64,000 nt of DNA from Citrus sinensis (Eukaryota > Streptophyta > Magnoliopsida > Sapindales > Rutaceae): NCBI RefSeq assembly GCF_022201045.2, contig NC_068558.1, positions 49,579,501 through 49,643,500 of the forward strand, read 5' to 3'. This document shows, one piece after another, positions 46,424 to 57,886 of the stretch (its first letter is position 1; each line of letters opens with the position of its first letter). The position numbers and the translations under genes are program-made. Below the pieces are notes generated by a model. It searched no databases, was not told the DNA's origin, and was given only the letters and a program-made list of their open reading frames with translations.

Positions 46424-47742
46424 TGTTAATATATATGTTTTCATAATGTTGATTTTAATGATAACAAATATGATTAAGAATGATTGATCTTTTAAGCTCA
46501 AATTATTATTTTTATACATTTTAAATAAATCATTATTTTTACATTATAAAGGTTTTATATTTAATGGAAAAATGATTTTATGAAATTTGTTGTTTTTCAA
46601 GTTTATGATTTAATTGAAAGAGTTTTGAAAACTTTGAAATCAACAAGTATTGCTTGAAATTTTGGAGAATGACTTATTTGAAAAGTGTCATAGTATTATT
46701 TAGAAATTCTGAAATTGGACCTATTTGCAAACTTTCATAACGTTTTGAGCCATAATATAGTTTTATAAAGTTTTGAGGTCAAACTATAAATTTAAAAAAT
46801 AATTTCACTGTAGCAATCAATGTAGCAAACGGCTAACCTTTTATTTAAAACGACTAACCGATAATTTCCAGAAAACATATTCTGTAAAGTATTGTTAAAA
46901 TGATGATTCTGGAAAATAACGGTGAACCGTTTACTGAAAACGGTTAACCGATTATTTCCAGATTGCTAACCTTGAATCGTTTAGTAAGAACGGTTAAACC
47001 AAATTTGTTTTGTAGGTCTCTGGAATTTAACGGCGAAAGGGTAAGCCTAAACGACAAACCGTTTATTTGAAATTTGGCACAACGGTAACTTTTGACCAGC
47101 CTAAACGGTAACTTTTGACCAGCCTAAACGGTTAACCGTTAATGGTTAACGGCGAACCGTTTTCGAGCACACAGTTTGTAACGAGTAGTTTTTCAGCTCT
47201 AACTATAAATAAGCTCATTCAAATTCAAACAAGATTGATCACAACACGACCATTGAGCTTATATTCGAGAATACAATCTTCATAGAGCTTTAAACACATT
47301 CTTACTTCATCTATTCACACATTGGGCATTGATTTATAATCTTAAATATTGTGTGAGAGAAAAATAATTTGTAATCTTTTACTTTGAGTGATTATAAGTG
47401 TTGGGATACACTTGGGTTAAAAGATTGGGGATAATCTCTTGTTGTAAAGGTTCATTGACACCTTGGAAGTCAAGTGTAAGTATTTGAAGCCTTGGAGGCA
47501 TGCTTAGTGAAATCCTCAAGTCCGGAAAGCTTGGAGGCGTGGACGTAGGCAAGGTTGGCCGAACCACGTAAAAATCTTCGTGTTTGAATCTCTCTTCCCT
47601 TATCTTTTTATATTGTGATTGATTTAATTGTTATTGCTTTAAATTCGTTTTAGATTTGTATCATATTTTGTTTTAGAATTGAATAATTTTTAGAAACCCA
47701 ATTCACCCCCCCCTCTTGGGTTGCATAACTAGAATTTCAACA
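46424..47742 (+). mobile_element. Solo LTR, Copia type, 1319 bp
   Basis: It begins TGTTAATATATATG, with the TGATTTTAATGATAACAAA-like start common in plant Copia LTRs, and ends TTTCAACA. acaac flanks both sides (46419-46423 and 47743-47747), although the flank is a CAA-rich run, which weakens this. A TATA-like CTATAAATAAG lies at about 47202. No primer-binding site follows the 3' end, hence a solo LTR. The U3-like part is packed with CGGTTAACCG-type motifs, and a 24-bp unit (ACGGTAACTTTTGACCAGCC) is duplicated at about 47081-47128. Confidence 0.7.
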
Positions 47743-48117
47743 ACAACAAGAATAACAACACAAAACCGCAACACAAAGCAATAAAGAAGCAATAGCTTGC
47801 CTAGGTTTTTGAATTCCAATAATTGATTTCAAAGATCTTGGAAGCTTTTGAACGTGATCTAGATTATTTTGGCTGTCGATGATGGACTCTGGTATTGCTC
47901 TAAGCCACCGATGATGTGTGAGGGACTTCGATGATATAGCTTTTAGCGAAAAAGGGGAGAATTTCGACGATAGATAAGGGTGAGAATGATAAGGGTAGTT
48001 TGGTCATCAAATTTAGTATTTTTCTAAACATCAAATTTTGATGAGAAAAAAATTTAAGACGGTCAAATTAAAAAAAAAAAAGCAAAAAATATTATAGTTA
48101 TCTTTGTTAATTTCCCA

Positions 48118-49442
48118 TGTTTGGAATCCATGTGCATTCTTTTACATTTTTCTTTATTTCATTTTATTGTGATCTGATTCCATTGCATTATATCAATAAA
48201 CATTATTTTAAATTTTTGTGATTCTATTAAGTTGTTGGGTCGATGTCAACTTAATATGACAAGACAGCGGCAATTTTCTACCCCGGCCCAGGACTTGCAG
48301 ACGAATCCCTTAATTATCTGGCTTTATTTTATTTTCCCCTGAAAGGCACAGTGCTGTATTACAGATGGATCCACTTAAAACAAGCTTTGGTTTTCTTTCA
48401 GACAATTAGACATACATCTCAAGGGACTGACGGTTCGCACGTGCAAATTGACCTGCATGATTTAAGTTTAAGAAAATCAGAATAAATCACCTACTCGACT
48501 TCTCGAGGTGGAAAGTGGTAAATTAGCAGGGCAGCCATTAGTTTAGTTTAGATTTACAAGAGAGCCCATTTCCGACGCCGTTTCAATAATATTTTTGAAT
48601 TTTGATGTATTGTCTATTCTATTCGCTCTGCAGGACTTGAGTCCACCAACGAGGCCCACTCAAAACCCATGGGGACCTCAAAAAAAGAAATAAGGGGCCC
48701 ACCATTCCAAGTGCAAGTACTTGTCCTTCCTTCTGCACCTTATCCGTGTGGGTAGATAATCCAATCATTGCCTCGTAGATATTCGGACCATCATCTGCTA
48801 GGTGCCGGGCCGGGAATCCCAAATCCATGACAAACCATAATCCCGACCAAAGCGTTGTGTAATATAAATCGAAAATCAATCTAAAACATTTTATAAGCTG
48901 AATATCTCTTAGAAGAAGCCCAATTAATTATATTATATAATACTTGAAAATAAGAATGACAAACCATACAAGCAACAATGAGCATGCCTGGGAAAAATTA
49001 CAAACTTGACATATATAGACAAAAATTTAGCACACTAACCATTTTGAATGTGCGGTGCAACAATAACAACCGAATACCCTAAAATGGATCAAGCATTAAA
49101 ATTCACAATAAATCTTTCTATATATTTAGAAAATACCCAGCATCCAGCATCTCATATTCCAGCGCTAGACTCGTCCGCCATGTTACTCTAAATGTGACGG
49201 CTCAATATCTCCTAAATCAACATTGGATCCTCGTAGGCTTCCAAATTCCACTAAGCAGCCACCCGTGGGACTTTCATCCCAAATCCATGCTTTACCTTCT
49301 CAACTCTGCTCAAAATTTGAAGTTAGTACTTCATATAAATATAATGCAGCTATCCAAAATTCATTGACTGCGTTAAAACAAATAATTGCAAAATTTACTA
49401 GTCAAGGCAATCAGCTAAACAAAAGGAACTGAAAATTGGCTC
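48118..49442. other. 1.3-kb spacer
   Basis: A minus-strand frame at 48619-48879 has no recognisable domain. The right-hand part probably includes the 3' untranslated region of the EDR4-like gene. No repeat ends were placed. Confidence 0.45.
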
Positions 49443-52400
49443 TTACGTTGGTGCAAGCTTGCCAAGACTATCTAGTTCTTCTCCAGTATCCTCATCAAAG
49501 ACTCTCCCAGATATCTCAATGATGTAAGATCTATCCCGGGCAGTTGGAAGTCCTCTACTTGCAAGCAAATCCAAGTCCTTCTGGTGAAGTTCTCTTCCAT
49601 TCACAAAAACACTTGTATTTCCACCAGCGCAGTTCTCTGGCATGGGGTAGTTTAGTTCTTCAATGAATGGCTGCAGAGAAACGACAATGTTTCCCAAATA
49701 AGTGAGGGAGTAAAGATAACCAAACACTAATATATCCATATTAATATTAGACTAAGTTGAACTTACAGGAATTATGCCAAGACAAGGCCCACCCATGACA
49801 CCCCAAAATCCACCTCGGAAATCATACCTGGTTCAGACAGCGAACAAAAAAGCCATTAATAGAACAGAAATACCACAGAGTAAACTGCTCAATCCATGAG
49901 CTCACCAAAAAAAAAATAAATAAATAAATTTATTATTAAAAAAAATATGTACTTCAGTTTCCCCAAATAAAGCATTGTTCAAAAGGCTGAATTTGTAAAA
50001 TTTAACTAGGATCAATATATACCACAATCAAACACATAGGTCCATTGCACAGGAAATAACACCTACATATTAAAGATAAATATAATTTATGGCATGCCAG
50101 TTAAGAAGAATTATTTATAGCATGTTTGCGTGAATTACCAATATTGACCGGGATGAATTGGTCCTGCCAACTTCTCAGCCTTCTTAACCAAACGATCTGG
50201 TATGAACTGCCCATTGACTGAAACATTACTGTTGCCACGCTCTTGTGTTTGATTAGATCTGGATAAATCTTTGAAGCTCTTCTTGATAATGTTTGCAAAA
50301 AATGACTCACTTGTTTTGTGGTTCTTTGGCAGATCATCTTCTCTGGTAGCATCCCCTGAATCTTGAGACATCCCAGCATTAGAATACTCATTCAAGGATA
50401 CCTCCATCTCAGTTGCCAGTGATGCCTCTTTTAATGAATTTTGTCGGGCGGTAACCTTATTTGTAATCACCTTCTCTTGATCTGAGCGACTACTTCGGTT
50501 TCCCTTTGCAAATCGGTTCACCACATGATTACTGGAAGAGTAATCAAAATGTTCTTGAAGAGGTGAACCAGGGGGAGGTGTAGATTGGGTGGCTTTAGTT
50601 GGCTGTTGAGTTGAGTGTGTGACCTCTCTTGGAGTTATTAAAACTTCTGGACTATGTTCATCCTCAGAGATACTGGGAGTTGATGAACGAAGGCTGTGCG
50701 TCTCTGGAGGCTTGCCAGAGTCCAGGAATTGGTCTGTTGATGAAGCAGGCTCTCTATCCATTGCCTGAAAGTCATAACCAGAATTATCATAATCATCAGA
50801 AGAGAAATTTGCATTAACCCTGTCCAAACGGCCAAGGGAATGCGAAGTATAGTCCTTCATTGCCCCATTAGAGCCACCATTAACCTCCGTAGAGATTCCT
50901 TTTGTTTCGGCTTGAACAGAAAGAATAAGTTTCTTGTTGATCACATCAAAATCAATTACTGTAGAACAGGTCCCACACTGAAATATTTTCTGGTCTTTAG
51001 CCATAAGCTTAGTTCTCTTGGGCAGTTGCAGCAGCTCAAAGCAATTGTTGCATACTATAAATGGGGCACCACCAGCTATTGGACGGCAACGGCGGCCACT
51101 GCTGGTTAACACAACCCTTCGAGGGCAGCAACGAACAAAATTACCCATTTCAGAGTTTAGGTCACTTGGCCATCTTGTGTGCACTTGTGGACCGTGGGAA
51201 TTCAGTGGAGGAACAGCAGCACTATGATTATGAACTCGTGGAACAAATGCCCGTGGATTTTCATGATGGTACAACATTGCATTGTTTGTTCTGTTGTTAA
51301 AAGCAGAGGATTGAACTGGAGCTGAAACTTGATGATGTTTGTTATAACAATAGTAACAAGAGCAAGAAGGCTGGTGAAACATTGAATTTTGCTGGTATGA
51401 CTCAAATAGATCATGATTTGGGTCGATATATTGTCCAGAAAAGTACGGATGAGATGGTTGCTGATACTGACGGGGTAACTGGGGTGGAGCTCTCCTAAGC
51501 ACCTGGGATCCAAAAGGATCCCCATAAGGAGGAGCATGATTTGAGTTATGCATTCCAGGACGTAAACCATGCATAGGCATTTCATTACCATTTTTATAAG
51601 GAAATAGTTCAGGGCAATGATTGAAATAAGTAGGTCCTGCAACATGTTTATCAGGCCCAGAAAATGGCATTGAAGCCCTATCTGATCCCAAAGAACCATG
51701 TGGAAGCCAAGAATCAGAACCAACGTATGGATCTGGAGGAGCAATCCTCCCATCAAGTGGAACTTTCTCCTTTGGTTTATCGACCACATCACAAGACCGA
51801 CTAAGCTGTTCCTTAAGCTCATCTAGCTTCCTCAAAAGTTCAGCTCGATCTTGTTCATGGTACCGAACTCGATTAACCCCATCTAGGCCAACACCATTCT
51901 TTAATGGCTCAGTATAACCATACGAAGAATCAGAAGGGTGATTTGATGGACCCTCGTCAGAATAATTCAAAGTTGAACACCTTACTCCTCCAGCATCAGC
52001 TCTTGCATTTCTAGGAAACCCGTCCACCGCACCTCTCTCCACACTTCGCCAATCTGACATCTGCCCTGATCTTCGGGAACCACCGATATATCCAATTTTG
52101 GAACTCAAATCCCTATCTTCTCTTCCTGTTTCATTAGCTGCTTCATCTCTGCCATCTTCTTTCACATCAAGACCATTCTCGACTACCCATTTCTCACTTG
52201 GACCCTTTGATTGATTTGTACATCCGTCAACAAACCCAGCCTCATTCTTCTTCTCCAAACCCCTTTGTTCATGGCTCAAAGAGCCAGGATTTGACTTATC
52301 TGTATCAGAAGCATCACTCAAGTCTGCTATTCCCTTTTCCGGAGAATCATGTGATTTCACAGAAACTTCTCCAACCCTCTCTTCTTCAGACTTCTCAGAT

Positions 52401-52843
52401 GAAGTGTCTGCTTCCCTCTTCTTATTTTTTGCTGAGAGCAAAAGACCCACTCTCAGATATAGGGTTAACAATCTTTTGTGCGAAATATCAACAAGACTAA
52501 TGCTTCTTTAGGCAGCAAGCAAAGAAAACAGAAGACAAGCAACAAAATTGAATACGTATTTTTGCTGTACTAGTTAATCAACTGATTGTTCGCTAATAAT
52601 ATAGTCCAAATGGGAGGAAAATAGCAGCTTATATAAGGAAAAAGAATTCCATGAATCATGAACAAAACAACACGTGTCAAGTGGTGAATTGAAATGACAA
52701 AAGCAATTGCAAGAATTAGAAAGCTAACCTCGAAGAACAGCACCGCAACCACCACACTGATAGACAGAGTAATCTTCAAGTTCAGGGAGGAGATTTTCGC
52801 ACTTCGGGCACCTAACCAACCTCAATTTGGTTGACTCGGCCAT
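49443..52843 (-). CDS. EDR4/DUF3133-type zinc-ribbon protein, 898 aa
   Basis: Four exons on the minus strand, 52843-52729, 52431-50139, 49827-49767 and 49670-49443, join in phase to 898 residues. The N-terminus is a zinc ribbon (C12, C15, C30, C33; RCPKCENLLPELEDYSVYQC). A long disordered Ser/Asp/Glu-rich region follows, then a short coiled coil (AELLRKLDELKEQL), a Pro/His/Tyr-rich stretch, and the DUF3133 zinc-ribbon region (ARRIVCNNCF-like, here FIVCNNCFELLQLP ... FQCGTCSTVIDFD). The C-terminus (GQYWYDFRGGFWGVMGGPCL ... GRELHQKDLDLL) matches the conserved tail of the 'extra-large G-protein-like' DUF3133 group. ENHANCED DISEASE RESISTANCE 4 in Arabidopsis modulates powdery mildew resistance through EDR1 and clathrin-linked trafficking. 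Equivalent function here is inference, and the conserved tail suggests a sister group rather than EDR4 itself. Confidence 0.9.
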
Positions 52844-53379
52844 TTTCGCAACATACAATAAATACCTTCTCAATCGTAAACGACGACTCAGTAAACAACA
52901 ATAAACAAAACAAAATAAAATTGAAGGAAAATTAATAAACCCTTTAACGATACAAGTTACATAAGCACAAACAATCAAACAAACCCATCACTGTCAAGTT
53001 CAATTTGAAAAAGAAAGAAATGTTACTTGGAGAATATTTGGTAGCTGAGATCAATTGAGTGTTGTTTTTTTTTTTTTTTTTTTCAAGCTGAATGCTGAAA
53101 TAGTAAAAAACAAAAAAAAAATCGAAGAGAAAGCGTGGAGAATCCTTTTCTTTTTCTTTTCTTCAGCTCTCTCAGGAACCAAACGAAGAAATGAAACGTT
53201 TGTGAGTGGTGAGGCTGCAGAAGCAAATAGCAGACAGTTACGTGGGACACGTAAGCAAAAACCCAGAAGAGTTGTTAAAAAAACTAAACTGAAATTCTGT
53301 TTCAGGATAGCTGTTCGTGTTCTGAGAAATCTGAGTTTGTACTCTGTTGTGTTTTGTTGAGACTAAAAAAAGTTTGGTG
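52844..53379. other. Upstream region of the EDR4-like gene
   Basis: 5' leader and promoter. It contains a T-homopolymer at 53067-53083 and a CT/TTTTC-rich segment near 53150. No TATA box is assigned. Confidence 0.4.
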
Positions 53380-53403
53380 AGAGAGAGAGAGAGAGAGAGA
53401 GAG
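53380..53403. repeat. (GA)n microsatellite
   Basis: About twelve GA units upstream of the EDR4-like gene. On the gene's strand this is a TC run, common in plant promoters and leaders. Confidence 0.9.
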
Positions 53404-53745
53404 GGCGGAGGAGGGCCGATACCGCAGATCGTTTTCCAATGTTTTGAGGTGTGTATGTGCCAATTAGGAGGAAATCTGAAGGCAAAAGGAAAATGAAGAA
53501 ACAAGCCAAAACGGCGACGTCTACTGAACGATTTGGTTCAACGATGTCGTTTTGAATACCATAAGTACTCGTTGGGAATCGACGACTGTCCGAACTTGAA
53601 AGGAGTAAAGTAAATCGGCACACTGTTCTCGCGTTGAAATATTTACTAATTTTACTTTTCCCACTCCCCCGAAATGGCCATTGACCGACTCCCGGCTCCT
53701 TCCAAAACCAGAATGGGCCAATAACATTAAGGTCCTTCAATTTCA

Positions 53746-53746
53746 G

Positions 53747-53790
<44 letters not shown>

Positions 53791-53800
53791 ACACACACAG
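53746..53800. repeat. (AT)n(GT)n(AC)n compound microsatellite
   Basis: An AT run at 53746-53774, a GT run at 53775-53790 and a short AC run at 53791-53798. Likely polymorphic between individuals. A minus-strand Thr-His/Ile-Tyr frame here is only the repeat translated. Confidence 0.9.
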
Positions 53801-56306
53801 ACAAAATTGAAGACACGGTTTCTAGCTTTTTGACACAGGCAGGCCCCTGCTGTGCTGTGCTGACCAAGCATGGGACTAAAATTATGTTCTAAAGTTGTAG
53901 GTAACATTAATTGTTTAATTGCTATCTCTTCCCAATCAAATAAATTAATTAAGGGGTTTAACAAATAAAAATGAAACATATAAAACTCAGCTTGTCTTGG
54001 GACTTTTTATTTCAGAAATTCTGGGGATGTAGTGGTAAATAGTAAAATTATTAGTTTTATTTGAATTAAAATTCGAAAGGGACGGCACGACTGGCTGCGG
54101 TCTAGGTGGTATGAAAAAGCAAATTGTGTCTTTGGTTGTGTTTTTATTTAAAAAAAAAAAAAACAAGGTACGTCCATGTTATTATCCCAAACTAAAAAAG
54201 AAGAAAAAAAAGTGGCTAACGGGCTTTTGTTGATATTCTTTGATTTTTTTTTGATTTTTTTTTTTTATAAATTATGTTATGTTATTGTATCTGAAATCTT
54301 TTGCTTTAGCTTTAGTCGATGAATTCCGCAATTTTGCTTTTTACAGGATTATTGTTAGCGACTGGAGAGAGAAAAGCCGAGTTTTGGCCGTTGTGAAAAG
54401 AAGGGAAAGCCGTATGGAAAAAGAAAAGAAAAATAATGGACAGACTGACAACCCTCAGTTCTGAGTTACGAGTTGTGACCAGTCTCTATGTGATTCGCTG
54501 CTCCTCACCACACACTAATTTCTACTGCAGTCTTATTTCTTTATTTATTGCTTCCCCTTTTTAACTCTCACACATCAAACATCAATTCATCGACCCCATT
54601 TCCCTTGCTGCTGCGCTGCTGAATGATAAATTGAACGTTTCTGATTTTTTTTTTTTTTTTCATTTTTTCATTTTGTTGGTTCTGTTACCGCACTGAAATT
54701 TTTATGTTTCCGAATCGACGTATTAACTTAATGCTAATGCACCACCACCACGTAACTTCTGTGATTAGTGTTTGTGCAATTAATTCCGTCACCGACAGAT
54801 TGAAATTGGCACAATTTTGAGGGTGAAAGGATTTTCCTTAGTTGGCCACCCATTTGGTTGACTACTTCGTTGTTAGCTGTGATTTTTCTTGGCCACTACT
54901 TCAGAAATATTAGACAAAATTTGAGCATTCTTCCAAAAAAACGATTAAATCACAAATCAATCTGAAATTTAGAATCTCATTACAAATTCATGATGATGAT
55001 TGATGCATTGATTTTGATAAAAGTAACGTGTTGACTTTGTCAAATGCAACATCAAACCGAATATCTCATCACATACATAACCGGCTATGTCGTGTCGGCC
55101 CAGGCTCATTAAAAGAAATCTACGTGTGTTCGTGCTCGTGCCGTGGAAAAAAAAAAAAAAAACCCTCTAAGCTCTTTTCTTTTTTTATTTAAAAAAAAAA
55201 CGCATACTTCTTTGGATTCATGTGCCTTTATTCAAATTTAATATAATAAAAAATTTAAAACTCAAGTTTATATTAAATAATAATAATAATAATAAGAGAA
55301 TATAATATTAGTTACTAAGTTTGATTTTATGGTATTAGAATTCTTTTTCAGTACTTAACAACAACAAGAATAATAATTTTTTAAAGGGTTAACTTAATTG
55401 TTAACTTAGAATTACGTAGAGTCATATATCATAGTTTATAATAATATTAATACATATTTATAAAATCCTGATATTTTATTTTTATTTATTAAATTATGAT
55501 ATCAATTATTTATTTAATAAATTATAAACATAAATCAATTATAATTTTTTTGAAACTAAGAATTAAATAAATTTAAAAAATTTGAACTAATAAAATATAT
55601 TAAAAGATTTAATTTCAAGTTATTTATAAAATCATAAAATTTTAAATTTACTTTCATTAAAAAATGAAACGTGTTTTTTCGCATGCCGTGCTTTTTAAGG
55701 CCCACGTGCGTAAAATTATAGCCCGGCCCAGCCCATGTGCGTGTTGTGACGTACCACGTGCTCTACCGAATCGTGCTCATGCTGTACGGATACGTGTCGT
55801 GCCTGTGCCATGTCTCGTGCCGTCCGGCCCACTGGCCACCTCTAATTAGATGTTGATTAAATTTAAGTAATATCAAGGAACTAGTTGCTGTTAGATAAAA
55901 ACTTTAAAAAAAATAATAATAATAAAAACAGAGTTGACAAAAATGGCAGCATATATTTAGAATTACACGTTGATTTTGTTTATGTCAAAATCGTAAACGT
56001 ATCCCCTCAAAAAAAAAAAAATCGTACTAAACGTACAGACAACCGGTGAGGTGACAAGTTAATGAGGAAGAAATATTTATGAGTCAAGGGCCAAGTATTA
56101 GAGGGATTGCTTAGGGATATTTTCAAGAAACATATAAAGAATTTTCAATTGAAAGTCAATAATGTCCGTGCACTCCAATTCATATTGCTAGGCTGATTTT
56201 TTTTTTTTTTTATTTGCTAATATTTGAGTCCGTACGTGGTGTTAAAAATTAACAGTTTCTCAAGTATGAGCTGGAAAGGACTGAAGATTCTGAAACTGTA
56301 AAGTAA
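53801..56306. other. 2.5-kb spacer, possible decayed transposon
   Basis: No gene is supported. GC-rich segments at about 55086-55150 (GTCGTGTCGGCCCAGGCTC) and 55690-55845 (GTGCCGTCCGGCCCACTGGC, then CACCTCTA) look like the two ends of one element in inverted arrangement. I could not align the termini or find a target duplication. Confidence 0.4.
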
Positions 56307-56317
56307 TTGATTTTATA

Positions 56318-56461
56318 GGAGAGGGCTAACTTACAGATTCTGTAAGTAACAGCCCTCACATGAATACTGTTAAATAGTGTTTGGTTGTGGGCCCGAGTGG
56401 GACCCACAACCAAATTTGTGAGTGAGCTGCAACTTACAGAATCTGTAAGTTAGCAAGCTCC
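56318..56461. mobile_element. MULE-type MITE with palindromic ends (copy 3)
   Basis: The ends GGAGAGGGCTAACTTACAG and, reverse complemented, GGAGCTTGCTAACTTACAG are flanked by ttgattttat (56307-56316) and ttgatttat (56462-56470), a 9-10-bp duplication with one indel. Each end carries the palindrome ACTTACAGATTCTGTAAGT. The interior has a second inverted pair, TTTGGTTGTGGG / CCCACAACCAAA. Same architecture as 1140-1290 and 4871-5022. Confidence 0.78.
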
Positions 56462-56470
56462 TTGATTTAT

Positions 56471-57177
56471 ATTATGTTTTGGCTTTTCAAGTATTTTATT
56501 TTACATAATGTGCTTAGCTTCTACTTGAGTACTCCTAGCCATTACGTACATAAGATTCCGGACTCCAGAGTCCAGAGAGAGAGTACGTAGCACATAGCCA
56601 CATACCCATTTTCATGTGTTTGCGAAAAGGAAATACAGATTAGGGGAGGACCCCTTTTGACCAAAAGCTCCACGTCGGCATATCCAAGCGTCAGAACTCA
56701 GAACTAGCTTGCAGCAAACAGAAAAATCTGTTGAGCTAATAGTTACTTGCTTGGGCACAATTGCAGATATTTCTTCTGTGAGGCCCATACAAACTTGAAA
56801 GGCTTCGTCTCTGGCGCCGAAGGTTGTTCGTACAATTGCGGCGGCTTCCAACGCCCCACTAAAGTTCTTATCGAACCCCCCCCCCCCCATTTTTGTATTT
56901 TGAAAAGTTATTTTGGTTCGAATTATAATTTTAGGTGCAATTACGGTTTGGATTGTAATTTGGTTTGGGTTGCAATTTCGGGTTACAACAAATTGAGTTG
57001 CAATTTCGGGTTACGACAAAGTTAAATTAACAAAAACTTTAAAAAAAAGAAGCCAAAAATCAAGTCAAAATGACAAAATCCAAGCCGAATTTAAGTCTTT
57101 AAAACATAAAATTCAATTACAAACAATAAAGAGAAAAGCTTAAATCATTCTAAGTCAATTCAAAGCAAATAAGAACT
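56471..57177. other. Spacer with a C-homopolymer
   Basis: A run of about 11 C lies at 56877-56888. The open frames on both strands around it (56612-57025) show no domain. No gene is called. Confidence 0.5.
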
Positions 57178-57180
57178 TAA

Positions 57181-57883
57181 GGCCATGTTTGGGAGCATGA
57201 CAAAGTGTGGGATTGAACTAATTTTTGGATAAAATATCGAATCACGTGTTTGGCAAACTCACTTAGATTATGTTAAGTTATAGGATTAGATATCCTAATT
57301 TTCACATGGGCTTAAGGATAATTAGACTAAGCATGTTTGTCCTTTTATGATTTCTTTTTATTTCTTCATTTATTTATGTATTGTTATTAATTAATTAATT
57401 ATTTATTTATTTTTATTCATGGTTCCATAAAAATTAAGTAATTTATTTTTATTTTACCTATGACATCTTCTTTCATTTATTTATTTGTATTAATATTTAA
57501 TATTAGAATAAATAATTAATAGTATATTATATGTATTGACAAAATTATTATTAAGAAACATCCCATTTATCATTTGAATATTATGTAAAACATTAACATT
57601 TGATAAATGATTAATTTTATATTTAATTGTTTTAATAATATTTTATTTGATAGGCAAAATATACATCATATATAAAAATATATAATTTAAATATATTTAA
57701 TTGGTCTAATTAAATATTATGTAACTTTACTTATATTTAATTTAACATAGTTTAATATGATATTAATACTATATCATCCTAAACATAAGACAACACTATA
57801 TATAATCTAGTCTAATTCAATTCAACATAATCCAATCTTATTCTTATAGTCATCTAATTTAATTTTGCGTGCCAAACGTAATC
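57181..57883. mobile_element. Tourist-like (PIF/Harbinger) non-autonomous element
   Basis: The left end GGCCATGTTTGGGAGC and the right end, reverse complemented, GATTACGTTTGGCACGC resemble Tourist termini. taa flanks both sides (57178-57180 and 57884-57886). The subterminal GGGATTGAACTAA on the left mirrors a TTCAATTCAACATAATCCAA stretch on the right. The same blocks occur in the element at 9628-10219. The interior is AT-rich without transposase. Confidence 0.65.
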
Positions 57884-57886
57884 TAA

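Larger units (their letters stand above)
43333..48117 (+). mobile_element. Decayed Mutator-like element (MULE) with nested solo LTR
   Basis: The left terminus AGAAAATTTACAAAAATAGT and the right terminus, reverse complemented, GGGAAATTAACAAAGATAAC begin imperfect inverted repeats about 75 bp long (shared ATAATATTTTT, TTTAATT and TTAA-TTTTTTTC segments). Between them lie a plus-strand MuDR-type transposase pseudogene, a minus-strand DUF1985 remnant and an inserted LTR. No clear 9-bp duplication remains (gagacatta versus atgtttgga), so one boundary may be off or the flanks have diverged. Confidence 0.6.

Noticed and set aside
43324..48126. A 9-bp target duplication for the decayed MULE
   Set aside because: gagacatta and atgtttgga match at only a few positions, so no duplication is claimed.
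51202..51822. 206-codon minus-strand frame within the EDR4-like gene
   Set aside because: Alternative frame of the long second exon. Composition is that of a shifted reading.
55086..55845. A complete GC-rich-ended transposon
   Set aside because: The two GC-rich segments look mutually inverted, but termini and duplication could not be fixed. Noted only in the spacer description.
56612..57025. Frames of 92 codons on both strands around a C-homopolymer
   Set aside because: No recognisable domain. One frame starts in a poly-G/C artefact-prone tract and the frames overlap antiparallel.
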